Assembly (NCBI RefSeq): GCF_021532375.1
Contig: NZ_JAKGAP010000023.1
Span: 53,395-117,394 of the forward strand
Reading direction: 5' to 3'
Source of the DNA: Paenibacillus alkaliterrae
GTDB lineage: Bacteria > Bacillota > Bacilli > Paenibacillales > Paenibacillaceae
Length of the DNA: 64,000 bases
Below the pieces are notes generated by a model. The model did no database searches. It saw nothing but the letters and a program-made list of their open reading frames with translations, and was not told where the DNA came from. A program made the translations under genes and the position numbers. The first letter of the stretch is position 1, and every line of letters starts with the position of its first letter. Shown piece by piece: positions 35,629 through 44,068 of the stretch.

Positions 35629-36468
35629 TTAACCGGCAGCGGTGACCGAGTAGGAGGCTTTGGCTTTCTCCAGCCCATGCTTCGCTATTTCAAGCGCGGT
35701 GCGGCCGTTGAAATCCGGGGTGAACAGCTCCAGAGACAAATAGCCGTCATAGCCTGAAGCGTGCAGAAGCTGTGCAATGCGGGCGGACGGGGCGATGCCG
35801 TCGCCCGGGAATACGCGGTCCTCGTCGGCGATCATGGCGCGCGCCGGCTCGGCCGGATAATCGTTAACGTGTACGATCCCGATCCGGTCGCCCCGGAGGA
35901 AGCCTATCCCTTCGATTTCGCTTTCGCCGGTGTACATGTGAAACGGATCTAGCAGCAGCCTGGCGTCTTTGACGCCGCTTTGCATAGCGACATAGACCGC
36001 TTCGCTCAGCCGGTTCAGCTTGCTGGCCCGGCCCCAGAACTCGAGATACGGCTCGAGGCCGATCCCTCGTGACAGCTTCGCCAGCTTCGCGAACTGTTCG
36101 GCCATATCGTCAAGCGATACGCCCGCAACGCTGCCGAACGGCGGAGCGGCAGCGGCAGCGCAGCCGAGCTCGGCGAGCAGCTCCAGCTCTCGCTTGGCAT
36201 GCTCGAAGCCCTTGCGGCGGGCGGCCTCTTCCGAGTCGGCCCAGCTCCAGAAGGCGATCGCGTTCACCACAGCGATGCCAGAAGCTTCGATATGGCGCCG
36301 CAGCTCCGGCAGCTTGCCGCCGCCAGCCAGATAAGCGTCGATGTCGCGCACCCATAGCTCTATGCCGGCATAGCCCGCTTCCGCCGCGACAGCGATTTGT
36401 TCCTCGACGCCAAGCTTATAAGGAAACAGCGTCGAGGCGTTGAGGGACAGCTTGAATGGAAATGTCAT
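35629..36468 (-). CDS. Sugar phosphate isomerase/epimerase-like TIM barrel
   Basis: About 279 residues from ATG 36468 (AGAAGG upstream). AP-endonuclease-2-like TIM barrel: KLSLNASTLFPYKLGVEEQI, GYAGIELWVRDIDAYLAG, and metal-ligand regions EPYLEFW, LLLDPFHMYTGE, VHVNDYPAEPARAM and GYLSLELFTPD (Glu, Asp, His, Glu). Members isomerise keto-sugars or cleave 3-keto-glycosides. Next to a Gfo/Idh/MocA dehydrogenase, so a 3-keto-sugar substrate is plausible. Possible signs of change: the MATE remnant follows it directly. Confidence 0.83.
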   Translation of the reverse strand: MTFPFKLSLNASTLFPYKLGVEEQIAVAAEAGYAGIELWVRDIDAYLAGGGKLPELRRHIEASGIAVVNAIAFWSWADSEEAARRKGFEHAKRELELLAELGCAAAAAPPFGSVAGVSLDDMAEQFAKLAKLSRGIGLEPYLEFWGRASKLNRLSEAVYVAMQSGVKDARLLLDPFHMYTGESEIEGIGFLRGDRIGIVHVNDYPAEPARAMIADEDRVFPGDGIAPSARIAQLLHASGYDGYLSLELFTPDFNGRTALEIAKHGLEKAKASYSVTAAG

Positions 36469-36676
36469 GATTGAACGCCTTCTCTCTATAATAAATTGCA
36501 TTTGAATGACAGTTTTAGGGACAGCCTCTTTCATTGGGAAGGAGCTGCTGCCTGGAGCAAGTGGGCATAACGGCCTGGATATCCTAGTCACAATTGGATT
36601 TTATGCGCTAGCGTCGCATGAAACCTGACAGGATAGCCGGCAAGAACAAGCTGTCGGCGAGGGGCACCGCCCGCCG

Positions 36677-37732
36677 TTAAGACGTCACCTCTACCGTACG
36701 CTGCTCCCTCGCGCTCTGCAAGCCGAGCTCGATGAGCCGTACGGCCATTCGTGCATCCTCCGGCTTCACCGCAAGCTCCGCCGTCCCGGCGATCGCTCCA
36801 GCTACGTTACGGAAATATTCCTGATAATTGCCGGGAACCGTCTGAATCCGGCCGCTGAAGTGCAAGCCGCCTATCGCCGCTTCGAGCGTGCCCCAGCTGT
36901 TCTCCGGCTCAGCGCCCCATCCCGATATTCCCGGCGTGAGTCCGGCTTTCAGTGCATTTTCCTGCGGATCCTCGCCGAATTTCACGAACGTACCGTTGGT
37001 GCCGTGCAGCGTATAACGCGGTCCCGGCTGCCTTGCCAGCAGCATCGAACGAAGTGCCAGCCGCAAGCCGTTCTCATAGGTCAACGTTACATCGAAGGCG
37101 TCGTCGGATAAGGCACCGTTGCGAATCGTACGAATATCCGCCTTGATTGAACGGGGCGTTCCAAACAAAGAGAGCGACTGGTCAAGGAGATGTACGCCTA
37201 GATCATAAAATACGCCTGTACCCGGGCCGCCGCCTTCGCGCCAGCGCTCCGGGTCAGCTATCGGACTGAACCGTTCCCAACGGAATTCAGCGTCAGTCAG
37301 CCGACCAAGAATGCCCTGCCGGACAACCTGACTCAGCGTGAGAAAGTCGCCATCCCAGCGGCGGTTGTGAAAGACGCTGAGCACAAGCCTTTTCTCGCGG
37401 GCCAGCTCAATAAGCTCATCCGCTTCGGCAGTCGTCGTCGTGAACGGCTTCTCGACAACAACGTGTTTGCCGGCCAGCAGCGCGGCCTTAGCGAATGAAT
37501 AATGGTCCGTACTGGGCGTCGTAACGACAACAAGGTCGATCGACGGATCGGCATAGAGCGCCTCCGTATCCCGGAGGATCCGCACCCAAGGATACCGTTC
37601 CTTTGCGGTATCCCCTTTTCGCTGCACGACGGCGGCAAGCTTCAGCTCCGGCACCGAAGCGATGACAGGCGCATGAAAGGTGCGGCCGGCGAAGCCGTAA
37701 CCGATCAGCCCGACGTTGATTGCTTTTTCCAT
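36677..37732 (-). CDS. Gfo/Idh/MocA-family oxidoreductase
   Basis: About 351 residues from ATG 37732. N-terminal Rossmann domain with NVGLIGYGFAGRTFHAPVI, catalytic-Lys motif VVVEKPFTTT near residue 95, and a C-terminal alpha/beta domain with GVFYDLGVHLLDQSLSLFG, the HxxD-type substrate region. NAD(P)-dependent oxidation or reduction of a sugar, substrate undetermined; resembles the YdgJ/YvaA subgroup. Lies between a broken AraC gene and the isomerase-like gene, separated from the latter by 208 bp, so possibly separate transcription. Confidence 0.87.
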   Translation of the reverse strand: MEKAINVGLIGYGFAGRTFHAPVIASVPELKLAAVVQRKGDTAKERYPWVRILRDTEALYADPSIDLVVVTTPSTDHYSFAKAALLAGKHVVVEKPFTTTTAEADELIELAREKRLVLSVFHNRRWDGDFLTLSQVVRQGILGRLTDAEFRWERFSPIADPERWREGGGPGTGVFYDLGVHLLDQSLSLFGTPRSIKADIRTIRNGALSDDAFDVTLTYENGLRLALRSMLLARQPGPRYTLHGTNGTFVKFGEDPQENALKAGLTPGISGWGAEPENSWGTLEAAIGGLHFSGRIQTVPGNYQEYFRNVAGAIAGTAELAVKPEDARMAVRLIELGLQSAREQRTVEVTS

Positions 37733-37868
37733 GAGTTTACAATCCCCTTCCGCACTGCTTCTATATGATTCATAGACCTCATCCCTCAATGCGCCCAGAA
37801 ATTAAACAAAATTCGGTTCGGCGGGTACTGCGAATCGCCGTCACTGACTGGATTGAGATCTTTGCAGA

Positions 37869-38540
37869 TCATGCGCGGTCGATCCTCCTCTGATTAATCG
37901 CTTCGCGCGGCGTCCGTCCAAGATGCTTCACAAATGATCGCGAGAAATGCTCGTGCGTCCAGCCGACCGTCTGCGCCAGCGTCTCCACAGAAAGCGGCTC
38001 ATCCAGGTACTTCTCGATATAATCGAGCGCCTTCACCAGCTGCGGCGGAATCCGGCTCGTCTGCGAAGCCGGCGGACTGTCCACGACTAGACCGTTGATC
38101 TCATGCAGAAGCGCAAGAAGAAGCATGCTCCCCCTCTGCTGCGTCCGGTCCGGCATTGAATACGCTATGTATAGAATCTGCTTCATCATGCCGGCCAGCA
38201 GCTCGCTGCACTCGGACACGCACGACGGTCCGCCTTGCTTAAGAATGCCCAGATCGGGCATCCTGGCCGGGCTCCGCTCAAATCCGAAATGCAGGAACAG
38301 ATGCCTGGCCGGCTGATACGGATCGTATTCGTAGTGATGCCGCTCGCCAGGACGGGTAATGATGAAGCTGGGGTTGCGCAGGACATATGCCTCGTCCTCC
38401 ACGCGGTAAACGCTCCCCGACCCTTCCGGAAAAAACAGCAGCTCGTAATCGTCGAGAATCCGCGGACCGAGTCCGGTCCCGGGTTTCTTCACGACATCAC
38501 CAGCAACGTGGATAATCGGCAAATGATCATTGGAATTCAC
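37869..38540 (-). pseudogene. AraC-family regulator, C-terminally truncated
   Basis: 223 residues: a cupin-like N-terminal domain (ELLFFPEGSGSVYRVEDEA, FIITRPGERHHYEYDP) and only the first helix-turn-helix (LSVETLAQTVGWTHEHFSRS) with HLGRTPREAINQRRIDRA before a stop. The AraC family needs a second helix-turn-helix of about 40 residues. In another frame just downstream, MICKDLNPVSDGDSQYPPNR continues the expected pattern partially, so a frameshift plus deletion removed it. DNA binding would be weak or lost. Confidence 0.65.
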
Positions 38541-38564
38541 GGGAACCGTCCTCCCTGTCCGTGG

Positions 38565-39335
38565 CTACGGCCGCATGATGCCGAGCTTCATCAGATTCTC
38601 ATAGCTGATCCGCAGGCTTTCGAACGGATCGCGCCTGCACTGGTCCTGCTCCACGACGAGCCATTGAACGCCGATCTCCTCCGCCGCGGCGGCGATCTCC
38701 CTGAAGTCGAGCACACCCTCGCCGATCTCGGCAAAAAATTGCTCTTCCCCCTTCTCCACATCCTTGATGTGCAGCATCGGCGCACGGCCTTTAAGCTTCC
38801 GAAGGTAGGCTGCCGGATCTTCGCCGCCCTTCTTGATCCAATAGGTGTCGAGCTCGGTCTGTACCCATTCCGGATCCGTTTCGCGAAGCAGGATATCAAG
38901 TGCATATTCGCCGCCGAATTTCTCGAACTCCCAATCATGATTATGGTACAGGAAGGCAATACCCCGTCCCTTGAACACCTCGCCGACCGCGTTCATTTTC
39001 TTCGCCTTCTCCAGAACGTCCTCGAGGGAGGAGAAGCGCAGAGAGATGGCGACGAAACGTCCGCCATCTACTTCGTCAATGTAATCGGCAATCGCATTGG
39101 CGTCGAAGTCGAACGTATCGAAACCGGCATGCGTGCCGACAACTTTCAGTCCCAGCCGATCGAGCAGCGCTTTCTGGCGCGCAACCGTAATGCCTTGTGG
39201 CGGACGGCCAAGCTCGATCCCTTTGTAGCCGATCGCGGCTACCCTCTCCAGCGCGCCCTCATAATCCTGAGACAGCGCCTCGCGAATCGTATAGGGCTGC
39301 ACAGCAACCGGAAATTGTTTCATAGATGGATTCAC
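38565..39335 (-). CDS. Sugar phosphate isomerase/epimerase-like TIM barrel
   Basis: 256 residues. Xylose-isomerase-like barrel with a well-preserved metal site: YHNHDWEF near residue 140, TELDTYWIKKGG near 160, LHIKDVEKGEE near 190 and WLVVEQDQCRRDPFESL near 225. The EQDQC-x-RDP signature is frequent in proteins paired with Gfo/Idh/MocA dehydrogenases in keto-sugar pathways. It probably isomerises or eliminates from a 3-keto-sugar (inference). Sits 65 bp downstream of a Gfo/Idh/MocA gene in the same direction, likely one operon under the LacI motif upstream. Confidence 0.86.
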   Translation of the reverse strand: MNPSMKQFPVAVQPYTIREALSQDYEGALERVAAIGYKGIELGRPPQGITVARQKALLDRLGLKVVGTHAGFDTFDFDANAIADYIDEVDGGRFVAISLRFSSLEDVLEKAKKMNAVGEVFKGRGIAFLYHNHDWEFEKFGGEYALDILLRETDPEWVQTELDTYWIKKGGEDPAAYLRKLKGRAPMLHIKDVEKGEEQFFAEIGEGVLDFREIAAAAEEIGVQWLVVEQDQCRRDPFESLRISYENLMKLGIMRP

Positions 39336-39400
39336 CCGACCCTTTCAATAAAATGATACTGCGTTTCGCAGCTATATATTAGGGCTTTACCGGCTTACGG

Positions 39401-40522
39401 TTACGCGTCAAGCATGTTGTATTTGAGGCCAAGCGGGAGCGGCTTCGGGCGGTCGACGGTGGAATGAAGATGAACGTGCTTCTCCGTCTCGGAAGCTTCG
39501 AAAATGCCGAGCGAAATGTCGAGCACATGGCATGCAAGTCGTCCGCTTGCGCGGTTTGAGCGGCCGGACTGGATGGCATAGGCCATATCGGCAACGCCCA
39601 TGCCTCGGCATTCCTCGGCGAAAGGATGAGAATGCGGAATATCCTTCATCTCGCCGCTGGCAAACTTGATCGATATCGCGCCGCCGAAAAAGTTCGGATC
39701 CGGTACGATTAAGTTGCCCTCGGTGCCGTACACCTCAAGGCGAGGCGCATAACCGAAACTTTCCTTGGCCGCCTGCAGGCTCGCTACGGCACCATTTGCG
39801 AAATCCAGCACGGCCGTTACGTTCGTCGGCGCTTCCACCGGAACGGTCTGACCGTAAGCGTGCGACTTCGGATTATTGATCGTAATTTCCTTGTTCAGCT
39901 GCTGGGCAGAACCGGTGACGCGGCGAACCGGACCAAGAAGTGCGACCAGCGCGGTCAGGTAATATGGCCCCATATCCATAACGGGATCGCCGCCGAGCTT
40001 CAAGAAGTTCTGAAAGTTCGGATGCATGCCGCCCGACGCGTTGCCCATGATGATCGTACCGCTGGCTGCGTACGGCGTGCCAATCCAGCCGTCGTCGATC
40101 AGCTTAATGCATGTCTGAATTCCTGCGCCAAGGAATGTATCGGGAGCGCAGCCCACAAGCAAACCCTTCTGCTCGGCCAGAGCGAGCACCTCTTCAGCAT
40201 CCGCTCGGGTCAGCGCGAACGGTTTCTCCGTATAAACGTGCTTGCCTGCGTGCAGCGCTTTCAAATTTAGCGGCGCGTGCGCCGCCGGCGCGGTCAGATT
40301 GAGAACGATTTCAATTTCCGGATCGCCCAGAAGTTCGTCCACCGTGTACACATTCGGGATGTTATACTCCTCTGCCCGCTTCCGGGCGAGCTCCGGAACC
40401 AGGTCGGCAACCGCCGTGACCTCCAGAATGTTATCGAACATTCCCGTGCAGTTTTTCAAATAAATATTGCTGATCACGCCCGCTCCAATGATTCCGATCT
40501 TAATTTTACGAATAAGGATCAT
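39401..40522 (-). CDS. Gfo/Idh/MocA-family oxidoreductase
   Basis: 373 residues. Rossmann start KIKIGIIGAGVISNIYL, catalytic Lys in VYTEKPFALTRADAEEV, C-terminal substrate domain with GGDPVMDMGPYYLTALVALL. NAD(P)-dependent sugar dehydrogenase of unknown substrate. The ATG at 40522 sits directly behind AGAGAGG with almost no spacing, so the true start may be a few codons downstream at a non-ATG codon. First gene of an operon with the isomerase-like gene. Its promoter region originally held two operator motifs, now split by the 3.5-kb insertion, so its regulation or expression has probably changed. Confidence 0.87.
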   Translation of the reverse strand: MILIRKIKIGIIGAGVISNIYLKNCTGMFDNILEVTAVADLVPELARKRAEEYNIPNVYTVDELLGDPEIEIVLNLTAPAAHAPLNLKALHAGKHVYTEKPFALTRADAEEVLALAEQKGLLVGCAPDTFLGAGIQTCIKLIDDGWIGTPYAASGTIIMGNASGGMHPNFQNFLKLGGDPVMDMGPYYLTALVALLGPVRRVTGSAQQLNKEITINNPKSHAYGQTVPVEAPTNVTAVLDFANGAVASLQAAKESFGYAPRLEVYGTEGNLIVPDPNFFGGAISIKFASGEMKDIPHSHPFAEECRGMGVADMAYAIQSGRSNRASGRLACHVLDISLGIFEASETEKHVHLHSTVDRPKPLPLGLKYNMLDA

Positions 40523-40634
40523 CCTCTCTGTTTGTTAATAGACTTGCATGCTCCTATTATGTCGCACGAACGAGCCGATCTCAATGGATGATCTCGAATA
40601 AAAACTGGACAAATTTGATATCACAGTTGGAATG

Positions 40635-40648
40635 TACACGCGTTTATA
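40635..40648. promoter_or_regulatory. LacI-type operator-like site O4
   Basis: GTACACGCGTTTAT, 12 of 14 matches to O2. Located 113 bp upstream of the dehydrogenase start and immediately next to the left target-site duplication of the IS4-family element. Confidence 0.5.
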
Positions 40649-40657
40649 TCCTAAATC
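40649..40657. repeat. Target-site duplication, left (ATCCTAAAT)
   Basis: Nine bases ATCCTAAAT directly before the element end CAGTAGCGTTGCAT; repeated at 44175-44183 directly after the other end. Confidence 0.75.
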
Positions 40658-40747
40658 AGTAGCGTTGCATAAACACTAACACGTGTTTTTTTCTGAATTA
40701 TCTGAATATAAACAGTCAAGGACAACGGCCAAAAACTCAAGGGGCCT

Positions 40748-41847
40748 CTAGCTCGCTTTAAGCTTTATCCAAGATGTCCACAACAGTGTTCTCAGGTTAT
40801 CCATCAGTTCCGTCAGCGATTTATTTCCAGCGATCTCAAGTTTCATCAGGAGCAACAAGCAGTAAGCGATCAGACAAATCCAGATTTGATTCATGACAGC
40901 ATTCTCTTCTGTGCCGTAATGCAGGTTAATTTCAAATTCTGTTTGACCCACCGGAAGAAAATCTCGATTTGCCAGCGACTCCGATACAAGTCACCTAGCT
41001 CTTCGGCTGTGATTTCAAAGCGGTTCGTGATGATCCGAACCGGATTGCCCTTGCTACCCGTTATCTCAATCATGCGAAGCGCATTCTTCATACGCTTATT
41101 GCCTTTGCCTAAGATGACTTTCATATCGCGAGTAATTTTCGAGTCTTCAAGTACAGGAAACTCACTTACTTCCTCGATAATGGCGTTGTTCTTAAGCCGA
41201 GATACGAAAGGAATGCCGCGCACACAATAATCATCGTACTTCGTGTAGTCAAGGTAACCGCGATCCATTAAATAAGTAGCGTCCGCTTCGTCAATCAGCA
41301 CGTCCATCTGTGTATGATCCGCTGGCTTTGCAGGAGTAATGACCGCTTTGTCCGGATAAACCATGCCTGGCTCCGCAAACGTAACACGAAGATGTAGTTT
41401 CACACCGGCTTTTGTTTTGCGGAACGTCGCCCACTTATACTTGTTTAGACAAAGGCTGATGGTGGTGGAGTCGATCACTTTCACCGGACCTACGCGAGCA
41501 GTTGCTGGGGTCTGAAGGCGATGCAGTTGCGAGATGAGATCGCACAGAATGTTTTGCAACACTTCGGGATCCAGCTTGTTGTTTTTCCGTGAAAGCTGAG
41601 CGGCGCTTATCGAGTTGATGCCAATCGCTTGCTGAAACTCCTCGTCGGCCTGAATCTCTCTCATAATCGATCGTAGCCCTTTGCGTTTCTGAAGTTGGGC
41701 TTCCACGAACAGGAGCAAAAATACCATCGTGCTCAGTTTTTTCGTGTAGCGGTCGAGCGTGCTGAAGTTCTGCCAATCTTGAATAATTTCTGAATTTATT
41801 GGTGCAACCCATTTACCAAATGACGTAAGTAGAGTATCCTTGTCCAT
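40748..41847 (-). pseudogene. IS4-family DDE transposase, frameshifted near its C-terminus
   Basis: Main frame 40891-41847 (318 residues, MDKDTLLTSFGKWVAPINSE) has the DDE features: Asp in KVIDSTTISL, Asp in LMDRGYLDYTKYD, and the Y-(2)-R-(3)-E-(6)-K signature in YRSRWQIEIFFRWVKQ. Right after KQNLK it shifts frame and stops. The family continuation NLHYGTEENAVMNQIWICLI is in the overlapping frame, down to 40748. One base is missing in an A-run (TTGAAATTAACC), so about 65 C-terminal residues are lost. Either this copy is dead and was mobilised in trans, or the shift arose after insertion. Programmed frameshifting is not known to me for this IS group. Confidence 0.82.
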
Positions 41848-41900
41848 GTGTGATCTCCTAATTAGGGATTTGGACAGGGACTACCTGTACCTCTAATTTT

Positions 41901-42006
41901 AGGAGATTTTTTTCTACAGCGAACAACACAAATTTTACATATTTAGCACAATTTAACTTCATCTAATTCGCTTCAAACCTATGTTAGGTTTAATGCAACG
42001 CTACTG
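41901..42006. repeat. IS right-end sequence, inner copy
   Basis: 106 bp from AGGAGATTTTTTTCTACAGC to ATGCAACGCTACTG. Repeated at 44069-44174 with a single visible difference (ACAGCGAAC versus ACAGCCAAC). Marks the normal right end of the 1.35-kb IS. Confidence 0.85.
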
Positions 42007-42092
42007 TTGCATGCTATTTGTTATGGCAAAAACCTTTTGGCTACCAGAAAACATGCAGTTTTTTCAGTCTTTATTTTCATCGAACACTTGAA

Positions 42093-42533
42093 TTAAAATT
42101 GGTACAATGATACGCATTTTATTTCTTTGAGAATTTCGAGTCGTTGATCGTTTGTTATAAACAAATCCGCATTGGCTACAAGCGCCGTGGCTACTATCAA
42201 TGCATCTGGTGTTTTGATATTGTATTTTCCTCGAAGATAGGCAGCCCGTTCGGCGACCACGTTATCGATTGGTAAGATGGTAAGATTGGGAAAGTGAGCG
42301 AAAAGCAATTTGTATTGCTTCTCCAGAGTCAGGTTTCCTTCACGTATTGGTTTAACCAAGATTTCAGTCAGAGAGACGGAAGAAGCCACCGCGGCGACAA
42401 GTCCATCTTCTATCTGTTCCAAAATCGCTTTAGCTTTCTCACCAAAATCTGGATGTTGTTCAAATACATAAATGAACAGATTCGTATCTAACGCGATTTT
42501 CTTACTACCATGAAGAAAGTTTGGCGCTACCAT
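42093..42533 (-). CDS. PIN-domain toxin (VapC-like ribonuclease)
   Basis: 146 residues, PIN-domain fold. Acidic active-site residues: Asp in IALDTNLFIYVF near residue 16, Glu in VSLTEILVKP near 55, Asp in IKTPDALIVATAL near 110, and Asp in ADLFITNDQRL near 128. As a toxin it would cleave RNA until bound by its antitoxin. Its start overlaps the antitoxin end by 7 bp, the standard antitoxin-first order. Carried between the two IS right ends as part of Tn3-derived cargo; toxin-antitoxin modules are known passengers of Tn3 elements. Confidence 0.85.
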   Translation of the reverse strand: MVAPNFLHGSKKIALDTNLFIYVFEQHPDFGEKAKAILEQIEDGLVAAVASSVSLTEILVKPIREGNLTLEKQYKLLFAHFPNLTILPIDNVVAERAAYLRGKYNIKTPDALIVATALVANADLFITNDQRLEILKEIKCVSLYQF

Positions 42534-42778
42534 TCAGTACGCTCCTTCCGAATGTAATCGTCCGCTGTTTCCTGTTCCCAGATGTCTTTGCCAAGACCCC
42601 ATAGTTTGTCAGAGAAAGATTTTGGTTTCGGCATAACAATGATTTCTTGACGAATTTCATCGTACTGCCAGAGTAATGAATCGCCAACATTAAGTTTTGC
42701 CCTCGTTCTTATTTCTTCGGGTATTGTTATCTGATATCTCGTGCGAATTTCGCTTTCAGATTTGAAAACATAATCCAT
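42527..42778 (-). CDS. AbrB/MazE-like antitoxin
   Basis: About 83 residues from ATG 42778 (AAGGAG nine bases upstream). N-terminal swapped-hairpin AbrB DNA-binding domain: RTRYQITIPEEIRTRAKLNV then GDSLLW. C-terminal acidic tail (DIWEQETADDYIRKERTEW) would wrap the toxin. Expected to bind its own promoter and autoregulate the pair. Directly upstream of, and overlapping, the PIN toxin gene. Confidence 0.83.
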   Translation of the reverse strand: MDYVFKSESEIRTRYQITIPEEIRTRAKLNVGDSLLWQYDEIRQEIIVMPKPKSFSDKLWGLGKDIWEQETADDYIRKERTEW

Positions 42779-42871
42779 ACTGACCATCTCCTTGACACTT
42801 CGTATATAAACAAATTATATCATACAAAAACTCAAATCGTCTAATCTTCTTAGGTTTTATCACAAATGAAT

Positions 42872-42989
42872 CCAATCACACACAATTACATTGTGTATGA
42901 TTGGTAAAATGGCGAAAACCCGCGCCACTGCTGGACTTTTAAAGATATTTATTTTTTAAGAGATGGGCGTACCTCTATCAATCACACAT
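42872..42989 (+). promoter_or_regulatory. Putative internal recombination site (IRS-like) of TnpI-like recombinase
   Basis: Near-perfect inverted repeat CCAATCACACACAAT (42872-42886) / ATTGTGTATGATTGG (42890-42904), plus a further direct copy CAATCACACAT at 42979-42989, ending 50 bp before the recombinase start. This core-plus-accessory arrangement just upstream of the gene matches the layout of the internal resolution site of TnpI-type Tn3 elements such as Tn4430 (family knowledge). Direct binding is inferred. Confidence 0.6.
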
Positions 42990-43038
42990 ATTATAGGATA
43001 AAATAAATTTAAGTATTATACATAAAGGATGATGTTTT

Positions 43039-43617
43039 ATGGAATTTGTACAACCGATACGTGACAAAAAACAGATTGATGCCATGAAAAAGATTTTGAA
43101 AGCGACAAGTGTTCGTGACTTTTGTTTGTTCACGTTGGGAATTAATTGCGGACTTCGGATTAGTGATCTGCTGGGCTTATTCATTAGTGATGTGATCGAC
43201 GAAAAAGGAAAGGTCTTGGATCGAATTTCCATTCGTGAACAAAAAACGGGTAAAACGAAGGACTTTCCAATCAGTAATGTCGCGGCAAAGGCTATCAAGG
43301 AATATTTGGCCAAGCGAGGAAGCTTCAATCAAAACGAACCATTGTTTCTTTCTCGAAAGGCAACAAATGGTCTAGCACCGTTACAGAGATGGCAAGCTTA
43401 CACCGTCATCAATGCAGCAGCGCGTGCGGTTGGGATCAAAGATAAGATTGGGACGCATACACTTCGAAAGACTTTTGGGTATCATGCCTTTCAACAAAGT
43501 GTGGATATTACGATCATTCAGAAGCTGCTTAACCATTCATCACCCCGCGTCACTTTGGCATATATCGGGATCACTCAAGATGATCTGGATAAGGTTGTAC
43601 TTAACTTGAATTTATAG
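43039..43617 (+). CDS. Tyrosine recombinase (TnpI-like cointegrate resolvase)
   Basis: 192 residues, essentially the catalytic domain alone. All catalytic residues are visible: Arg in INCGLRISDLLGL, Lys in REQKTGKTKDF, HTLR with the second Arg in GTHTLRKTFGYH, His in LLNHSSPRVT, and nucleophile Tyr in LAYIGIT. The missing N-terminal core-binding domain makes it shorter than XerC/XerD. It sits directly behind an inverted-repeat site and in front of a tnpA fragment, as in Tn3-family elements that use a tyrosine resolvase. Start ATG 43039 follows AAAGGATGATG. Confidence 0.85.
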   Translation: MEFVQPIRDKKQIDAMKKILKATSVRDFCLFTLGINCGLRISDLLGLFISDVIDEKGKVLDRISIREQKTGKTKDFPISNVAAKAIKEYLAKRGSFNQNEPLFLSRKATNGLAPLQRWQAYTVINAAARAVGIKDKIGTHTLRKTFGYHAFQQSVDITIIQKLLNHSSPRVTLAYIGITQDDLDKVVLNLNL

Positions 43618-43619
43618 AG

Positions 43620-44068
43620 TTTGAAGCTCTAATACGGCAAGTCTAGCATTTGATTCTTATCATTTAATAGAGCTAATCGAGAACAAATTCGATGAAACCC
43701 GACTCGGCTTTGCTGCTTTGCTTAAATTTTTCCAGCATGAAGCTCGGTTTCCTAAGCAAAAATTCGAAATCCCCAGAACCATACTTGCCTACATTGCCAA
43801 ACAACTTTCGTTAGACCCGAATTTATATGCCAAATATGATTGGGAAGGCCGTTCTATTAAACGACACCGAGTCCAGATTCGCGAATTCTTTGGTTTTCGG
43901 GAAATAACGGTCCAAGATGTGGAAGAGATGACCCAGTGGTTAAGTGAGTATGTCCTTTATCACGATCAAGATCCAACACATATCGAGACGTTTGTTCATA
44001 ATCGGTTTCGTGAATTGAAATTAGAACCACCATCTACGGATCGAATCGACCGATTAATCCGCTCCGCC
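43620..44068 (+). pseudogene. 5' fragment of Tn3-family transposase (tnpA)
   Basis: The frame encodes FDETRLGFAALLKFFQHEAR, FEIPRTILAYIAKQLSLDPN, KRHRVQIREFFGFREIT and LEPPSTDRIDRLIRSA, which is the N-terminal DUF4158 region of Tn3-family TnpA. The first residues lack a start codon, and the frame is cut at 44069 by the second IS right end, so the whole catalytic DDE part is missing. The ATG at 43718 is only an internal Met. Evidence that the cargo came from a Tn3-type transposon. Confidence 0.8.

Noticed and set aside
38235..39356. 373-codon plus-strand frame opposite the AraC and isomerase genes
   Set aside because: Spans two real genes on the other strand; Arg/Leu-rich shadow composition.
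40677..40690. AACACGTGTTTTT match to the LacI operator motif
   Set aside because: Lies inside the left end of the IS4-family element, where the other end has an analogous sub-terminal palindrome, so it is probably part of the transposon end. Could still be bound by chance.
42841..43038. Transcription terminator at the CCAATCACACACAAT inverted repeat
   Set aside because: A/T-rich palindrome without a following T-run, plus an extra half-site; a recombinase site fits better.
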